This document shows positions 59,101-60,636 of a stretch of DNA of 64,000 nucleotides, piece by piece. The stretch is taken from assembly GCA_900618425.1 (NCBI GenBank), contig UZAN01040113.1, positions 9,591 through 73,590 of the forward strand, written 5' to 3'. Numbering within the stretch: position 1 is the first letter of the stretch; every line of letters starts with the position of its first letter. Source of the stretch: Echinostoma caproni (lineage: Eukaryota; Platyhelminthes; Trematoda; Plagiorchiida; Echinostomatidae). The translations under genes and the position numbers were made by a program. A model generated the notes under the pieces. It worked only from the letters and a program-made list of their open reading frames with translations. It had not been told where the DNA came from and made no database searches.

Positions 59101-59759
59101 TAAATGAAGAAGGGGATTATTAGTCATTTGACTCACATGTGACATTGATAACTGGTGAGTTCGTTGTTTCGGGATCACGGTAAAATCGGGCACGTCCGAG
59201 GGCACAGGCAATGTACCATTTGCCGAAAATAACGATGCCTGACCACCGCTAGTCAGATTACTGTTTGTGTTCAATCTGGAATGTGATAGCTCCCATGAGT
59301 TGCGGAGGAAAAAGTCACTTACCCTTCAGACGGACTGCGCGAGGCTTTGTAAATTGCACTAAGCCACTTTTGAAATTTATACGGCTTTTCCGGTTGAATC
59401 AAATAAGTGATTGTGTTATCCGGTTCAGTGATCTAACCAAAATTTGTAAGAAAACAATTGAAAGAACAACCGTACCGCAATCAGTGGATTGTCTTCGTCC
59501 TCATATGAGATGTTCACATCAGCACCGGTCAGAAGTAGCCGATAACAATGACTGGATGTGTATGCATCTGGATAATTTTTCAAAATAAGTTTTGTTGTGC
59601 CGGGAATGGTTCACGCTTACCGGGGAAAATCAATAGACTGTCTTGATTCACATAAGCCCATCTTCTACATTTTACCAGTCTGCCAGCTTTGCGAGTGAAG
59701 TGATGAATAGATCCGTGAACTAGTACACCGGCCGTTTTGGTTTTATCCGACGGGGACAT
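1957..59759 (-). CDS. PH-domain, proline-rich, coiled-coil protein (15-exon gene model)
   Basis: Joined exons are 59759-59621 (from the ATG), 59567-59476, 59432-59323, 59275-59137, 55463-55433, 50464-50184, 41978-41883, 40956-40847, 40592-40424, 31902-31456, 30851-30526, 27155-26834, 23880-23778, 13576-13389 and 2151-1957. They total 2748 nt, or 916 codons, with all 14 junctions in phase and all introns GT-AG. Residues about 8-108 fit a PH fold: alternating strands, an RRWAYV segment, and a final helix QKWLSAIY carrying the conserved Trp (W100). Residues 171-264 are proline-rich with PPPRPPR, an SH3-ligand type. Residues 297-330 and 490-529 are heptad-like coiled coils. The tail is rich in Arg and Ser, with basophilic-kinase-like sites (KRMSIS, RRRSTD, RKSSTR). 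The layout suggests a phosphoinositide- or cytoskeleton-linked scaffold, broadly like PLEKHA-type proteins, but orthology is not shown. The 3' end is uncertain. Confidence 0.82.
2684..2850 (+). repeat. tRNA-derived SINE fragment, family S4
   Basis: A CCACC-rich segment followed by CACCCAACTTTGGCGGTAGG matches segments at about 10,398 and, inverted, at about 14,590-14,650. All three share the block after the promoter-like region and a downstream AACAGCAGGT-type block. The family is repetitive and tRNA-like in its better-preserved copies. This copy lacks a clear box A. Confidence 0.45.
2851..3844. other. Intron sequence without recognised feature
   Basis: Unique-looking intron DNA of the PH-domain gene. 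Open frames here are short, without family resemblance or paired splice sites. Confidence 0.5.
3845..4198 (-). mobile_element. RTE-like LINE, 3' end of reverse transcriptase ORF
   Basis: The minus-strand translation contains WLGHVLRMPPDRLPRQAMF followed by GSGWKKVKGGQTKT. This is the C-terminal signature of RTE-type retrotransposon polyproteins that are abundant in fluke genomes (established family knowledge). Only the end of the ORF is present, and stops interrupt it downstream near 3,900. It is a dead fragment inside intron 14 of the PH-domain gene. Confidence 0.75.
4199..8485. other. Intron sequence, microsatellites only
   Basis: About 4.3 kb of AT-moderate intron DNA. Short CA/TG tracts lie at about 4,393-4,409, 4,785-4,820 and 5,306-5,316. 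The longest open frames (90-140 codons) lie in low-complexity or antisense contexts and resemble no family I know. No paired splice-bounded exon was found. Confidence 0.5.
8486..8680 (+). repeat. tRNA-derived SINE, family S1 (plus copy)
   Basis: The head resembles a tRNA: GGCGGTGGTCAAGTGGTTAG fits an A box, and GTTCCAAGTTCCAATCC fits a B box. The body (GGCCACAGCGGCCTTCCTG) and tail (AAAAAGGAAGTGAAAAC) match the three minus-strand S1 copies at 16.5, 49.9 and 60.0 kb. It is a Pol III-type retroposon, moderately diverged. Confidence 0.65.
8845..9090. repeat. Fold-back pair of SINE units (family S5)
   Basis: A minus-strand tRNA-derived SINE (head about 8,985 down to the body near 8,845; B box reads GGTTCTATCC on minus) abuts a plus-strand body copy at about 8,985-9,090. 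The two bodies are inverted homologues: each carries a CAGCT-[GT]-TCCA-type block and ends in GACGAATTCAT-like sequence. Arms are about 90 nt, so a transcript could fold on itself. A second pair of the same design is at 23.0-23.3 kb. Confidence 0.65.
9091..10329. other. Intron sequence without recognised feature
   Basis: No repeat family, exon or RNA gene was identified. An 81-codon plus-strand frame (9,981-10,226) is unremarkable. Confidence 0.45.
10330..10600 (+). repeat. tRNA-derived SINE, family S4
   Basis: ATGGTGATCAAATGGTTGAG resembles an A box and GAGGTTCCAATCCC a B box. Then comes CCACCTAACTTGGGTAGTAG, shared with the copies at 2.7 kb and (inverted) 14.6 kb. A second GGTTCTGGTTCCC block follows at about 10,493. 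Diverged retroposon in intron 14. Confidence 0.5.
10601..11374. other. Intron sequence without recognised feature
   Basis: Two overlapping minus-strand open frames (10,949-11,287 and 11,047-11,247) were inspected. Neither resembles a known family nor has a good donor/acceptor pair. Confidence 0.45.
11375..11404. repeat. (TA)n microsatellite
   Basis: Fifteen uninterrupted TA units within intron 14. Confidence 0.95.
11565..11935 (-). mobile_element. LINE-A type (CR1/Jockey-like) 3' fragment
   Basis: The minus-strand frame encodes the C-terminal end of a non-LTR reverse transcriptase ORF: SFAVRVCGAWNSLPSDLV then APTVKLFKSQLDKVLEHLKF. It parallels the longer copy at 45.5 kb (SFAVRVCSTWNTLPFHVF). 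The 3' terminus at about 11,570-11,590 reads (on minus) AATAAAACTTTGACTTTGA, the short tandem tail also seen on other LINE-A copies. It is 5'-truncated and non-functional. Confidence 0.8.
11936..13388. other. Intron sequence without recognised feature
   Basis: About 1.45 kb between the LINE fragment and exon 14. No repeat or exon was recognised. Short homopolymer T runs occur near 12,050 and 12,475. Confidence 0.5.
13389..13576 (-). CDS. Exon 14 of the PH-domain gene
   Basis: The 188-nt exon runs from acceptor GATTGATTCCAG to donor CCGAG|gttagt. It enters in phase 1 from exon 13 and leaves in phase 0, encoding residues about 789-851. The peptide begins KRSIFGYSNERIDRTLDPDL and is rich in Asp, Asn and Arg, without a recognised domain. 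An upstream alternative donor (TTTG|gtaaat) would break the phase to exon 15, so the gttagt donor was chosen. Confidence 0.82.
13577..14539. other. Intron sequence with a single-N contig join
   Basis: A single N at 13,939 is flanked by the same 8-mer on each side (GAGGCCGT), which looks like an unmerged contig overlap. Otherwise no gene or repeat was recognised. Confidence 0.55.
14540..14700 (-). repeat. tRNA-derived SINE, family S4 (minus copy)
   Basis: On minus, GGTGGCGCAGTGGTTTA fits an A box and GGTTCGAGGTTCGGAGTCC a B box. CCACCCAACTTTCGTGGTAA then matches the 2.7 kb copy. It is the best preserved S4 head in the window. The tail toward 14,540 is poorly defined. Confidence 0.6.
14701..16477. 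other. Intron sequence without recognised feature
   Basis: No exon, repeat family or RNA gene was supported. Short frames near 15,186-15,392 and 15,652-15,969 overlap on opposite strands and show no family signal. Confidence 0.45.
16478..16676 (-). repeat. tRNA-derived SINE, family S1
   Basis: On minus the order is: a tRNA-like head with B box GTGTTCGAATCC, a body with GGCTGCTTCCCCCTT, then an ATAAAG/AAAT-rich tail at about 16,480-16,510. It shares body and tail with copies at 49.9 and 60.0 kb in the same orientation. It lies in intron 13. Confidence 0.75.
17000..17670 (+). mobile_element. Penelope-like element 3' part with GIY-YIG endonuclease remnant
   Basis: The plus-strand frame (17,072-17,413) contains FKLICAVTYVGHVTRQLSRD then RHGENRVISSSMVSHFVET. 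This matches the layout of the C-terminal GIY-YIG nuclease of Penelope-like elements (TYVG plus an R-Q-L-S block, then the conserved SSSIVSHL-type block). It is decayed: the region after TYVG is altered, and the frame is broken on both sides. No reverse transcriptase part was found upstream, so the copy is 5'-truncated. Confidence 0.65.
17789..18199 (-). CDS. Intact 136-codon cysteine-rich ORF of unknown function
   Basis: A complete ATG-to-TAA frame starts in a favourable context (AAAATGG). It has mixed, non-repetitive codons and about ten Cys, concentrated in the C-terminal half (for example TYPCFANQCDYAY, GCVCASNCSPWFC). The N-terminus (MAFFDYLPLIDLLSYAF) is moderately hydrophobic and could be a signal or membrane segment. 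An AATAAA lies about 120 nt downstream (17,666-17,661, minus strand), but it falls in sequence that I also read as Penelope 3' DNA. It lies within intron 13 of the PH-domain gene, same strand. I do not recognise the family. It could be a single-exon gene, a retrocopy, or chance. Confidence 0.35.
   Translation of the reverse strand: MAFFDYLPLIDLLSYAFSCERHWFYMIFGTEHVHLNGKKLFPLHVTSNASFRECGDVIMDARIILQDELYSVFKYPNCLSAALCGNLLIQTTTYPCFANQCDYAYSEAGVFAIKITGRRPGCVCASNCSPWFCSVP
18200..18525. other. Sequence left of the first assembly gap
   Basis: No feature assigned. A plus-strand open frame running into the gap has no recognisable similarity over its visible 57 codons. Confidence 0.4.
18526..19214. other. 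Assembly gap (689 N)
   Basis: Unsequenced. The right edge opens directly into LINE-A 3' sequence, so the gap probably hides the rest of a LINE-A copy. Confidence 0.98.
19215..19590 (+). mobile_element. LINE-A (CR1/Jockey-like) 3' end
   Basis: In the plus frame the sequence encodes RGHHFTLMIPKCRLECRCQ and QSFAVRVCSTRNTLPPHGV, then a stop near 19,410. A 3' UTR follows that matches, inverted, 45,330-45,500 almost base for base. The terminus is TGACTTTGACTTTGACG at about 19,561-19,577. The 5' part is lost in the gap. Confidence 0.85.
20007..22905 (+). mobile_element. LINE-B non-LTR retrotransposon, degenerate near full length
   Basis: Translated pieces appear in the right order. AP-endonuclease-like segments come first (LCLQQPWLNEDVDHSVV, then GDF near 20,610, then GTSDHNLILV near 20,758). 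Reverse transcriptase follows (ITPIPKRTSKTEAF, SSAFDSVPRSLLLNKF, NYAEDIAIS in place of Y/F-A-D-D, HMKYLGVTLESNLRWS). The element ends in short ATACA-type repeats at about 22,888-22,900. Many frameshifts and stops, and the changed catalytic motif (D to E), mean it is inactive. It is nested in intron 13 against the gene direction. A partial sister copy with the same end lies at 53.4-54.25 kb. Confidence 0.85.
23020..23265. repeat. Fold-back pair of SINE units (family S5)
   Basis: Two homologous units are arranged head to head. The left, minus unit reads outward through a GATTCGTAGTGTTGATAAGACC-like body (shown here on the minus strand). The right, plus unit carries GATTCGCACTGCTGATGAGA and CAACTGTCCAATGCTTCTTA. 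Each half has a B-box-like sequence facing the centre (GATCGAACC on plus at about 23,103, and GGTTAGATCC at about 23,151). Arms are about 85 nt. Confidence 0.65.
23778..23880 (-). CDS. Exon 13 of the PH-domain gene
   Basis: The 103-nt exon runs from acceptor GTCTCCTTCCAG to donor CCCA|gtaagt, phase 0 to 1. It encodes residues about 755-788, beginning PSDRLFREWSQPLVDPSDRF. Both splice sites are strong and the phases match exons 12 and 14. Confidence 0.85.
23881..26833. other. Intron 12, no recognised feature
   Basis: About 2.95 kb. It contains CA/AC runs near 23,952, a poly-C run of about 12 at 24,368-24,381 and a (CT)n stretch near 25,080-25,098. Small plus-strand frames (25,222-26,567) are antisense to the gene, lack family similarity and were not called. 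Confidence 0.5.
26834..27155 (-). CDS. Exon 12 of the PH-domain gene
   Basis: The 322-nt exon runs from acceptor CTTAATTTTTTCAG to donor ATACA|gtacgt, phase 2 to 0. It encodes residues about 647-754: charged, Pro- and Arg-containing sequence such as RQKSFEWEPLNRPLNMPRPL, with no domain recognised. A GT-rich microsatellite lies just upstream of its acceptor (about 27,194-27,211). Confidence 0.85.
27156..29689. other. Intron 11, possible unplaced exon
   Basis: A minus-strand frame at 27,637-27,945 encodes protein-like sequence (RQTDRKEFSSPELREPNF). I found no acceptor/donor pair that would keep phase between exons 11 and 12, so it is not called. The rest of the 3.4 kb intron up to 29.69 kb shows no recognised repeat. 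Confidence 0.4.
29690..30010. repeat. Fold-back pair of tRNA-derived SINE units (family S2)
   Basis: A minus unit (29,822 to 29,690) and a plus unit (29,846 to 30,010) meet head to head over about 25 bp. Both share CTGACAGG, a GCA[CT]TGCTGAC block and a GTGCTCTTTGTCG or GTGGGCTTTGTCG block followed by TCATCAC. The centre carries GTCGACCATGTTGCTTA, matching the S2 head GTCGACCGTGTAGCTCAGG of the 49.4 kb copy. It lies in intron 11. Confidence 0.7.
30526..30851 (-). CDS. Exon 11 of the PH-domain gene
   Basis: The 326-nt exon runs from acceptor TTCCTCTCATTCCTAAG to donor CGTAG|gttagt, phase 0 to 2. It encodes residues about 539-646, strongly basic and Ser/Arg-rich (for example RARSRSGPDEEQHHVEEW, RRRNQSASGRSQQ), probably disordered. 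GC is higher than in the flanking intron. The plus strand of the same interval is also open (30,596-30,856), which is a shadow. Confidence 0.85.
31456..31902 (-). CDS. Exon 10 of the PH-domain gene, second coiled coil
   Basis: The 447-nt exon runs from acceptor CCTCTTTCACAG to donor ATGCAA|gtgagt, phase 0 to 0, residues about 390-538. It contains a PPKPSL segment and a basic VRRRSTD site. A heptad-rich helix follows at about 490-529 (MRRRREQLEAELADLEEL, then HQRLRETQRALRS), as expected for a coiled-coil dimerisation segment. This is the largest exon of the model, followed by a short 604-bp intron. Confidence 0.88.
31903..37359. other. Intron 9, microsatellites and unassigned sequence
   Basis: Simple repeats: (CA)n near 33,038-33,053, (GT)n near 33,306-33,321, (GC)n near 34,695-34,704 and (TA)n listed separately. 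A pyrimidine-rich plus-strand stretch at about 35,690-36,420 has broken frames that may be an old LINE, but no diagnostic motif was found. A minus frame at 32,419-32,676 lacks a phase-compatible splice pair. Confidence 0.45.
35076..35109. repeat. (TA)n microsatellite
   Basis: An uninterrupted run of 17 TA units in intron 9. Confidence 0.95.
37360..37490 (+). repeat. tRNA-derived SINE fragment, S2-like
   Basis: AAAGTTCGAGTCCCCATTTG fits a B box. It is followed by a GCACTGTGAATGAGC block and CAGCTGTCCGGTGCTCT, paralleling the S2 copies at 49.5 and 57.8 kb. Confidence 0.5.
38620..39745 (+). mobile_element. Degenerate non-LTR retrotransposon, RT and 3' end
   Basis: Plus-strand frames encode RFFDCMNAFNSVGTNTLL, then LLNWLHDYFTDRRQFIYLNG and SSTVTVNQSVIQGAIF. 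These correspond to reverse transcriptase blocks around the D-x-x-x-A-F-D-S-V and G-V-P-Q-G-S motifs of CR1/Jockey-type LINEs. DLKWSYHIQE near 39,105 fits the post-catalytic block. Frames are interrupted. It probably ends at about 39,740 with an ACTTGACTTCACTTGA tail. Catalytic changes such as D to N near FDCMNAF indicate inactivity. Confidence 0.7.
39746..40423. other. Intron 9 end, no recognised feature
   Basis: A weak S2-like block (minus, about 39,795-39,830, with GGTCCTGTCAGCAATACAT) is the only hint of a repeat. Overlapping plus and minus frames near 40,000-40,290 are not supported as exons. Confidence 0.35.
40424..40592 (-). CDS. Exon 9 of the PH-domain gene
   Basis: The 169-nt exon runs from acceptor TCTCCTAACCAG to donor CGTCAA|gtatgt, phase 2 to 0, residues about 333-389. 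It encodes KDIEAIEVELKDVNGQLSLS followed by PLVTFLSNMLRMGDLYGG: a helical segment continuing the coil of exon 8, then a conserved-looking hydrophobic motif. The intron separating it from exon 8 is only 254 nt. Confidence 0.88.
40847..40956 (-). CDS. Exon 8 of the PH-domain gene, first coiled coil
   Basis: The 110-nt exon runs from acceptor ATCCTTTTTACAG to donor AAACG|gtaaga, phase 0 to 2, residues about 297-332. It encodes RDELILLLLQLNREKANLQR and WHDYFTRQIDLIRSSK, a leucine-rich amphipathic helix with heptad spacing. A (CA)n repeat sits just downstream of the donor in the intron (about 40,811-40,825). Confidence 0.9.
41135..41524 (-). mobile_element. Mariner transposase N-terminal relic
   Basis: The minus-strand frame starts MMIFYDYECGLEQNQTVDRS, then RSTLLDWFAEFKPGRRSLYD and ETRCGRS. 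This is the helix-turn-helix DNA-binding region typical of mariner/SETMAR-type transposases (x-DWF-x-x-F-[RK]-x-G-x-x-S, then D-x-x-R-x-G-R-P). The catalytic D,D34D part is missing: after GRS the sequence jumps to unrelated residues, so the element has an internal deletion. It is inserted in intron 7, same strand as the host gene. Terminal inverted repeats were not identified. Confidence 0.75.
41883..41978 (-). CDS. Exon 7 of the PH-domain gene
   Basis: The 96-nt exon runs from acceptor GGTTCCCTTTTCAG to donor AAATCG|gtaagc, phase 0 to 0, residues 265-296. It encodes SLDEVKSRYPVSGLAKRMSI and then SASDLLGKS. KRMSISAS looks like a basophilic kinase or 14-3-3-type site (inference). It can be skipped without frame change, so alternative splicing is possible. 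Confidence 0.88.
41979..45314. other. Intron 6, proximal part, no recognised gene
   Basis: No repeat family was recognised apart from the (CTAC)n tract. Plus-strand frames at 43,289-43,552 and 43,967-44,218 are antisense to the gene and unsupported. Confidence 0.45.
43911..43949. repeat. (CTAC)n microsatellite
   Basis: About ten tandem CTAC/CTGC units in intron 6. Confidence 0.9.
45315..48480 (-). mobile_element. LINE-A (CR1/Jockey-like) retrotransposon, most complete copy
   Basis: Read 5' to 3' on minus, the endonuclease end comes first (FLIMGDLNCPKLS near 48,290, ALRRSDHTVLTF near 48,075). Reverse transcriptase follows (FRKNASPGADNMHSKSLIF, NYRPVTLFPGLSKVMESIV, then KLYNDGIRDFVFDWIRAFLQ near 46,920), then the gap. 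After the gap come ENDLGIIVQEDLSCS, SAYIRPYTEYAIQAWSPWL and the terminal SFAVRVCSTWNTLPFHVF. The stop is near 45,500 and the 3' UTR runs to about 45,325. Several stops and frameshifts disable it. The catalytic F/Y-A-D-D block lies in the gap, so its state is unknown. Confidence 0.9.
46107..46831. other. Assembly gap (725 N) inside LINE-A
   Basis: Unsequenced. Both flanks are LINE-A reverse transcriptase in the same orientation, so the gap most likely covers the catalytic core of that element. Confidence 0.98.
48541..49041 (+). mobile_element. LINE-A endonuclease fragment, inverted to its neighbour
   Basis: The plus-strand frame of 166 codons encodes an endonuclease-domain segment: SCVVYRPPAFSDSANMILF, VLIMGDFNCSNLI and SPLGRSDFDYI (compare the G-D-F-N and S-D-H motifs). 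It is homologous to the minus-strand copy ending near 48.4 kb (LYNHMKEPTSFGN against LYNHVTKPTRFGA), so the two lie head to head. In this copy the S-D-H motif reads S-D-F, so nuclease activity is unlikely. The fragment stops before the reverse transcriptase, at a (TA)n tract. Confidence 0.85.
49072..49092. repeat. (TA)n microsatellite
   Basis: About ten TA units immediately after the LINE-A endonuclease fragment. Confidence 0.9.
49218..49399. repeat. Near-perfect inverted repeat (hairpin)
   Basis: The left arm (49,218-49,302) and right arm (49,321-49,399) are reverse complements with few mismatches around a roughly 20-bp loop. For example, GGATTAGCCCATTCGATTTT on the left pairs with AAAATCGAATGGGTTAATCC on the right. 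A third, single copy of the arm occurs at 52,690-52,757. No coding capacity. The adjacent S2 SINE starts at about 49,437. Confidence 0.85.
49437..49640 (+). repeat. tRNA-derived SINE, family S2
   Basis: The head CGACCGTGTAGCTCAGG resembles an A box (T-A-G-C-T-C-A-G-G) and CGGTTCGAGTTCTAAC a B box. The body has GTGTGCATTGATAACGAGTC, CAGCTGTCCAGTGCTCTTTG and TCGGTCATCAC, shared with the copies at 29.7-30.0, 37.4 and 57.8 kb. This is the best reference copy in the window for S2. Confidence 0.8.
49862..50055 (-). repeat. tRNA-derived SINE, family S1
   Basis: The minus-strand head GGCGGTAGTGGCCCGGTGGT (A-box region) and GTGTTCGAATCCCAC (B box) lead into a body with GGCCGCTTTCCCCTTCC and an A/G-rich tail at 49,862-49,900. 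It is closely similar to the 60.0 kb copy. It lies only about 130 bp downstream of exon 6. Confidence 0.85.
50184..50464 (-). CDS. Exon 6 of the PH-domain gene, proline-rich linker
   Basis: The 281-nt exon runs from acceptor AACGAGTTCAG to donor ATTGTG|gtaagt, phase 1 to 0, residues about 171-264. It encodes SINPPAVPKRIALPWDCKS, VPPARSTKRVPFSQ and QQPPPRPPRSGIPLK. PPPRPPR (residues 238-244) is a candidate SH3-binding motif. The segment is probably disordered. Confidence 0.87.
50465..51229. other. Intron 5 segment without recognised feature
   Basis: A 76-codon minus frame (50,720-50,950) has no family similarity or phase-matching splice sites. Confidence 0.45.
51230..52290 (+). mobile_element. 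LINE-A reverse transcriptase 3' half
   Basis: The plus frame to 51,787 encodes LLNDLPDVPGSQALLFADDA with an intact F-A-D-D catalytic motif. FNDMEFNVTKCKTLSLHHNG, EKDLGVVIGADLSHS and LLATYILPYTEY follow. After a frameshift the sequence continues through an SFAVRVCST-like end (about 51,995-52,060) to an A/T-rich tail with AAAAATTTGAATTTGA at about 52,279-52,295. Two single N positions (51,884 and 52,309) mark joins. It is 5'-truncated. Confidence 0.88.
52291..53399. other. Intron 5 segment with a dispersed-repeat fragment
   Basis: A solo arm of the 49.2-49.4 kb hairpin repeat occurs at 52,690-52,757 (GGAGTGAAACCCACACCCAA, then GGTGCCTC, then ATGGGCTAATCCAA). Nothing else was recognised. Confidence 0.6.
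53400..54252 (+). mobile_element. LINE-B 3' fragment with (AATAC)n tail
   Basis: From about 53,590 the DNA aligns closely with 22,230-22,790 of the longer LINE-B: shared GAAAGTTTTCAGG, shared SMMRRIYQIPLSILI-like coding, and the ACAAACTCATTCCATxTCGGATATCTGTCT pattern. It ends in CAATAC-type repeats at 54,229-54,252. The N-terminal piece (SFKNTRPLDLHN near 53,450) fits the R-P-I-S-L-T reverse transcriptase block. Stops and a deletion of the catalytic region make it inactive. Confidence 0.85.
54253..55432. other. Intron 5 distal part, no recognised feature
   Basis: No repeat, exon or RNA gene was supported. A 108-codon plus frame (54,250-54,576) starts in the LINE tail repeat and has no family similarity. 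Confidence 0.45.
55433..55463 (-). CDS. Exon 5 of the PH-domain gene (31-nt microexon)
   Basis: The exon lies between acceptor TTTGTTCTTCAG and donor CGACTC|gtaagt, phase 0 to 1, encoding RNHVDQTNPT plus one base. Without it exon 4 (ending in phase 0) would meet exon 6 (needing phase 1) out of frame, so its length (1 modulo 3) is exactly what the frame requires. No other candidate was seen in the roughly 8.7 kb between exons 4 and 6. Confidence 0.75.
55760..56110 (+). mobile_element. LINE-B-like reverse transcriptase fragment
   Basis: The plus frame has KYIDDILLYQTTSSSFNLNS (a Y-I-D-D motif where Y/F-A-D-D is expected) and LGLSLNTSKYIECF. A broken block HLVKYLIVTMVAD follows, comparable to HMKYLGVTLES of the 20-22.9 kb copy. 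It is a short, 5'- and 3'-incomplete relic in intron 4. Confidence 0.7.
56640..57033 (-). mobile_element. RTE-like reverse transcriptase fragment
   Basis: Minus-strand TGITDLKFAGEIVVLEDLPE corresponds to the T-D-L-x-Y/F-A-D-D-I-V catalytic region of RTE elements, and IFLYLVSRFSMKNLNDGAME to the Y-L-G-S block. The catalytic motif is changed from A-D-D to A-G-E, so it is inactive. The 121-codon plus frame over 56,896-57,261 is an antisense shadow. Confidence 0.75.
57783..57930 (+). repeat. tRNA-derived SINE, family S2
   Basis: ATCGACCGTGTAGCTCAGGA (A-box region) and GTTTCAGTCCCCGTAGG (degenerate B box) precede GCACTGCTGACGACC and GTGCTCTTTCACAGATT blocks. It lies in intron 4. Confidence 0.75.
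57931..59136. other. Intron 4 distal part, ambiguous plus-strand frames
   Basis: Two overlapping plus frames (57,961-58,170 and 58,047-58,310) read through the same DNA with a shared possible donor (CGCAG|gttagt near 58,184). Neither resembles a family, and the acceptors are weak. Another open segment (about 58,945-59,054) follows a TTACCCATTCAG acceptor and ends in TAA. All are antisense to the PH-domain gene and not called as genes. Confidence 0.35.
59137..59275 (-). CDS. Exon 4 of the PH-domain gene
   Basis: The 139-nt exon runs from acceptor TCACATTCCAG to donor TCACAT|gtgagt, phase 2 to 0, residues about 114-160. It encodes LNTNSNLTSGGQASLFSANG then a Pro/Asp-rich DVPDFTVIPKQRTHQLSMS. 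It is the linker after the PH fold. Preceded by a 47-nt intron and followed by one of 3.67 kb. Confidence 0.9.
59323..59432 (-). CDS. Exon 3 of the PH-domain gene, C-terminal PH helix
   Basis: The 110-nt exon runs from acceptor AATTTTGGTTAG to donor GAAGG|gtaagt, phase 0 to 2, residues about 78-114. It encodes ITEPDNTITYLIQPEKPYKF and then QKWLSAIYKASRSPSEG. The Trp (W100) sits where PH domains carry the almost invariant Trp of the final alpha helix. Confidence 0.92.
59476..59567 (-). CDS. Exon 2 of the PH-domain gene, central PH strands
   Basis: The 92-nt exon runs from acceptor AATTATCCAG to donor ATTGCG|gtacgg, phase 1 to 0, residues about 47-77. It encodes DAYTSSHCYRLLLTGADVNI then SYEDEDNPLIA. 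Read with exons 1 and 3 it gives the beta-strand spacing of a PH core. The flanking introns are only 53 and 43 nt. LLTGADVN alone looks ankyrin-like, but the joined context favours PH. Confidence 0.9.
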
Positions 59760-59772
59760 TGTTTCGTGATTC
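59621..59772 (-). CDS. Exon 1 of the PH-domain gene, with proposed start
   Basis: The exon runs from acceptor ATAACATTTAG to donor CCCCG|gtaagc. Coding from ATG at 59,759-59,757 encodes MSPSDKTKTAGVLVHGSIHH, then RRWAYVNQDSLLIF, the first PH strands. The start is inferred: splicing from the 60,578-60,636 segment would place in-frame TGA codons upstream of this ATG, making it the first usable Met. If another upstream exon exists, the protein could be longer, since the frame is open to the acceptor. Confidence 0.82.
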
Positions 59773-59973
59773 CTAAATGTTATGCATGAAAATGACAGCG
59801 TCAGTAAATGAAATGCTTTTGAATGGAAAACTTTGATCGACTTCATCAGAGTTCTGCATTTAGCATGGCTCCAATCTGACATCGGCCAAATAATCTTTGG
59901 CTGCATCATGTGCGGAATATAATGTGACTTAAACACGACCGCATGGTGATTGACTCTGCTATTCAGGATAAAC

Positions 59974-60168
59974 GCTTCTTTTTCTTTTTCATTTTACTTC
60001 CTTTTATTGCATACACAATGATACAATTTTCAGGAAGGGGGAAGCGGCCAATTAAAGGGCTGCCATAAAACACATAAATGGAGAAGGTCAGGCGGTAGTG
60101 GTAGGATTCGAACACAACCCCGGGGTGATAATTTGGTGACGTTACCACCGGGTCACCACCGCCCGGAC
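59974..60168 (-). repeat. tRNA-derived SINE, family S1
   Basis: The minus-strand head (GGGCGGTGGTGACCCGGTGG) and B box (TGTTCGAATCCTACC) precede a body with GGCCGCTTCCCCCTTCCTG and GTATCATTGTGTATGC. The tail is AAAATGAAAAAGAAAAAG. It is the cleanest S1 copy in the window, sited just upstream of exon 1. Confidence 0.88.
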
Positions 60169-60577
60169 TGTGCGCCAAACAACTTTACAACAAATCAGCC
60201 TTCTATGTGCTCGGGAGTGGAGTACTGACTAACCAGGTAACCCTCCTGGGTTATTCATAGCGGGATTCCCTGATTAGCCAAATCCGGACCCTCCAGGCGA
60301 TGGAGCGGTAAGTGAAAGCTGAAAACTACTGGGAGTAGTTCATTGTCCCCCTTGAAGACAGTGTCATACGTTCGAGGTGACTAATACAGTTCGAAACCTA
60401 ATCAAGCTGATAAGCAGTTGGACAAACAAAAAGGATTTAGCTCTGATGTATACGCCTCTTCCTGGTTGGTTTGCAAATAAGGGATTTTTGACTAACCTAT
60501 CTAGAGGAACTACTGTTAATTAATAGACCCGGTTGTAGTTTCGGCTGTTGAAACTCTATATGCAATCTGATACTCAC

Positions 60578-60636
60578 CCCCAAATGTATTCTCATCAAAC
60601 ACGCGCTGACAAGGTATTTGACGGTCCGTTAATTGT
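60578..60636 (-). other. Candidate 5' UTR exon of the PH-domain gene
   Basis: This 59-nt segment lies between acceptor AAATTATGACAG and a strong donor TTTGGGG|gtgagt. Joined to exon 1, the frame of the proposed start codon shows two TGA codons in this segment, which fits a leader exon. One other frame is open (CQRVFDENTFGG), but its phase does not match exon 1. Confidence 0.35.

Noticed and set aside
59476..59567. Ankyrin-like string LLTGADVN
   Set aside because: Once joined in phase to exons 1 and 3, the context and the C-terminal Trp helix fit a PH domain, and no second ankyrin repeat exists.
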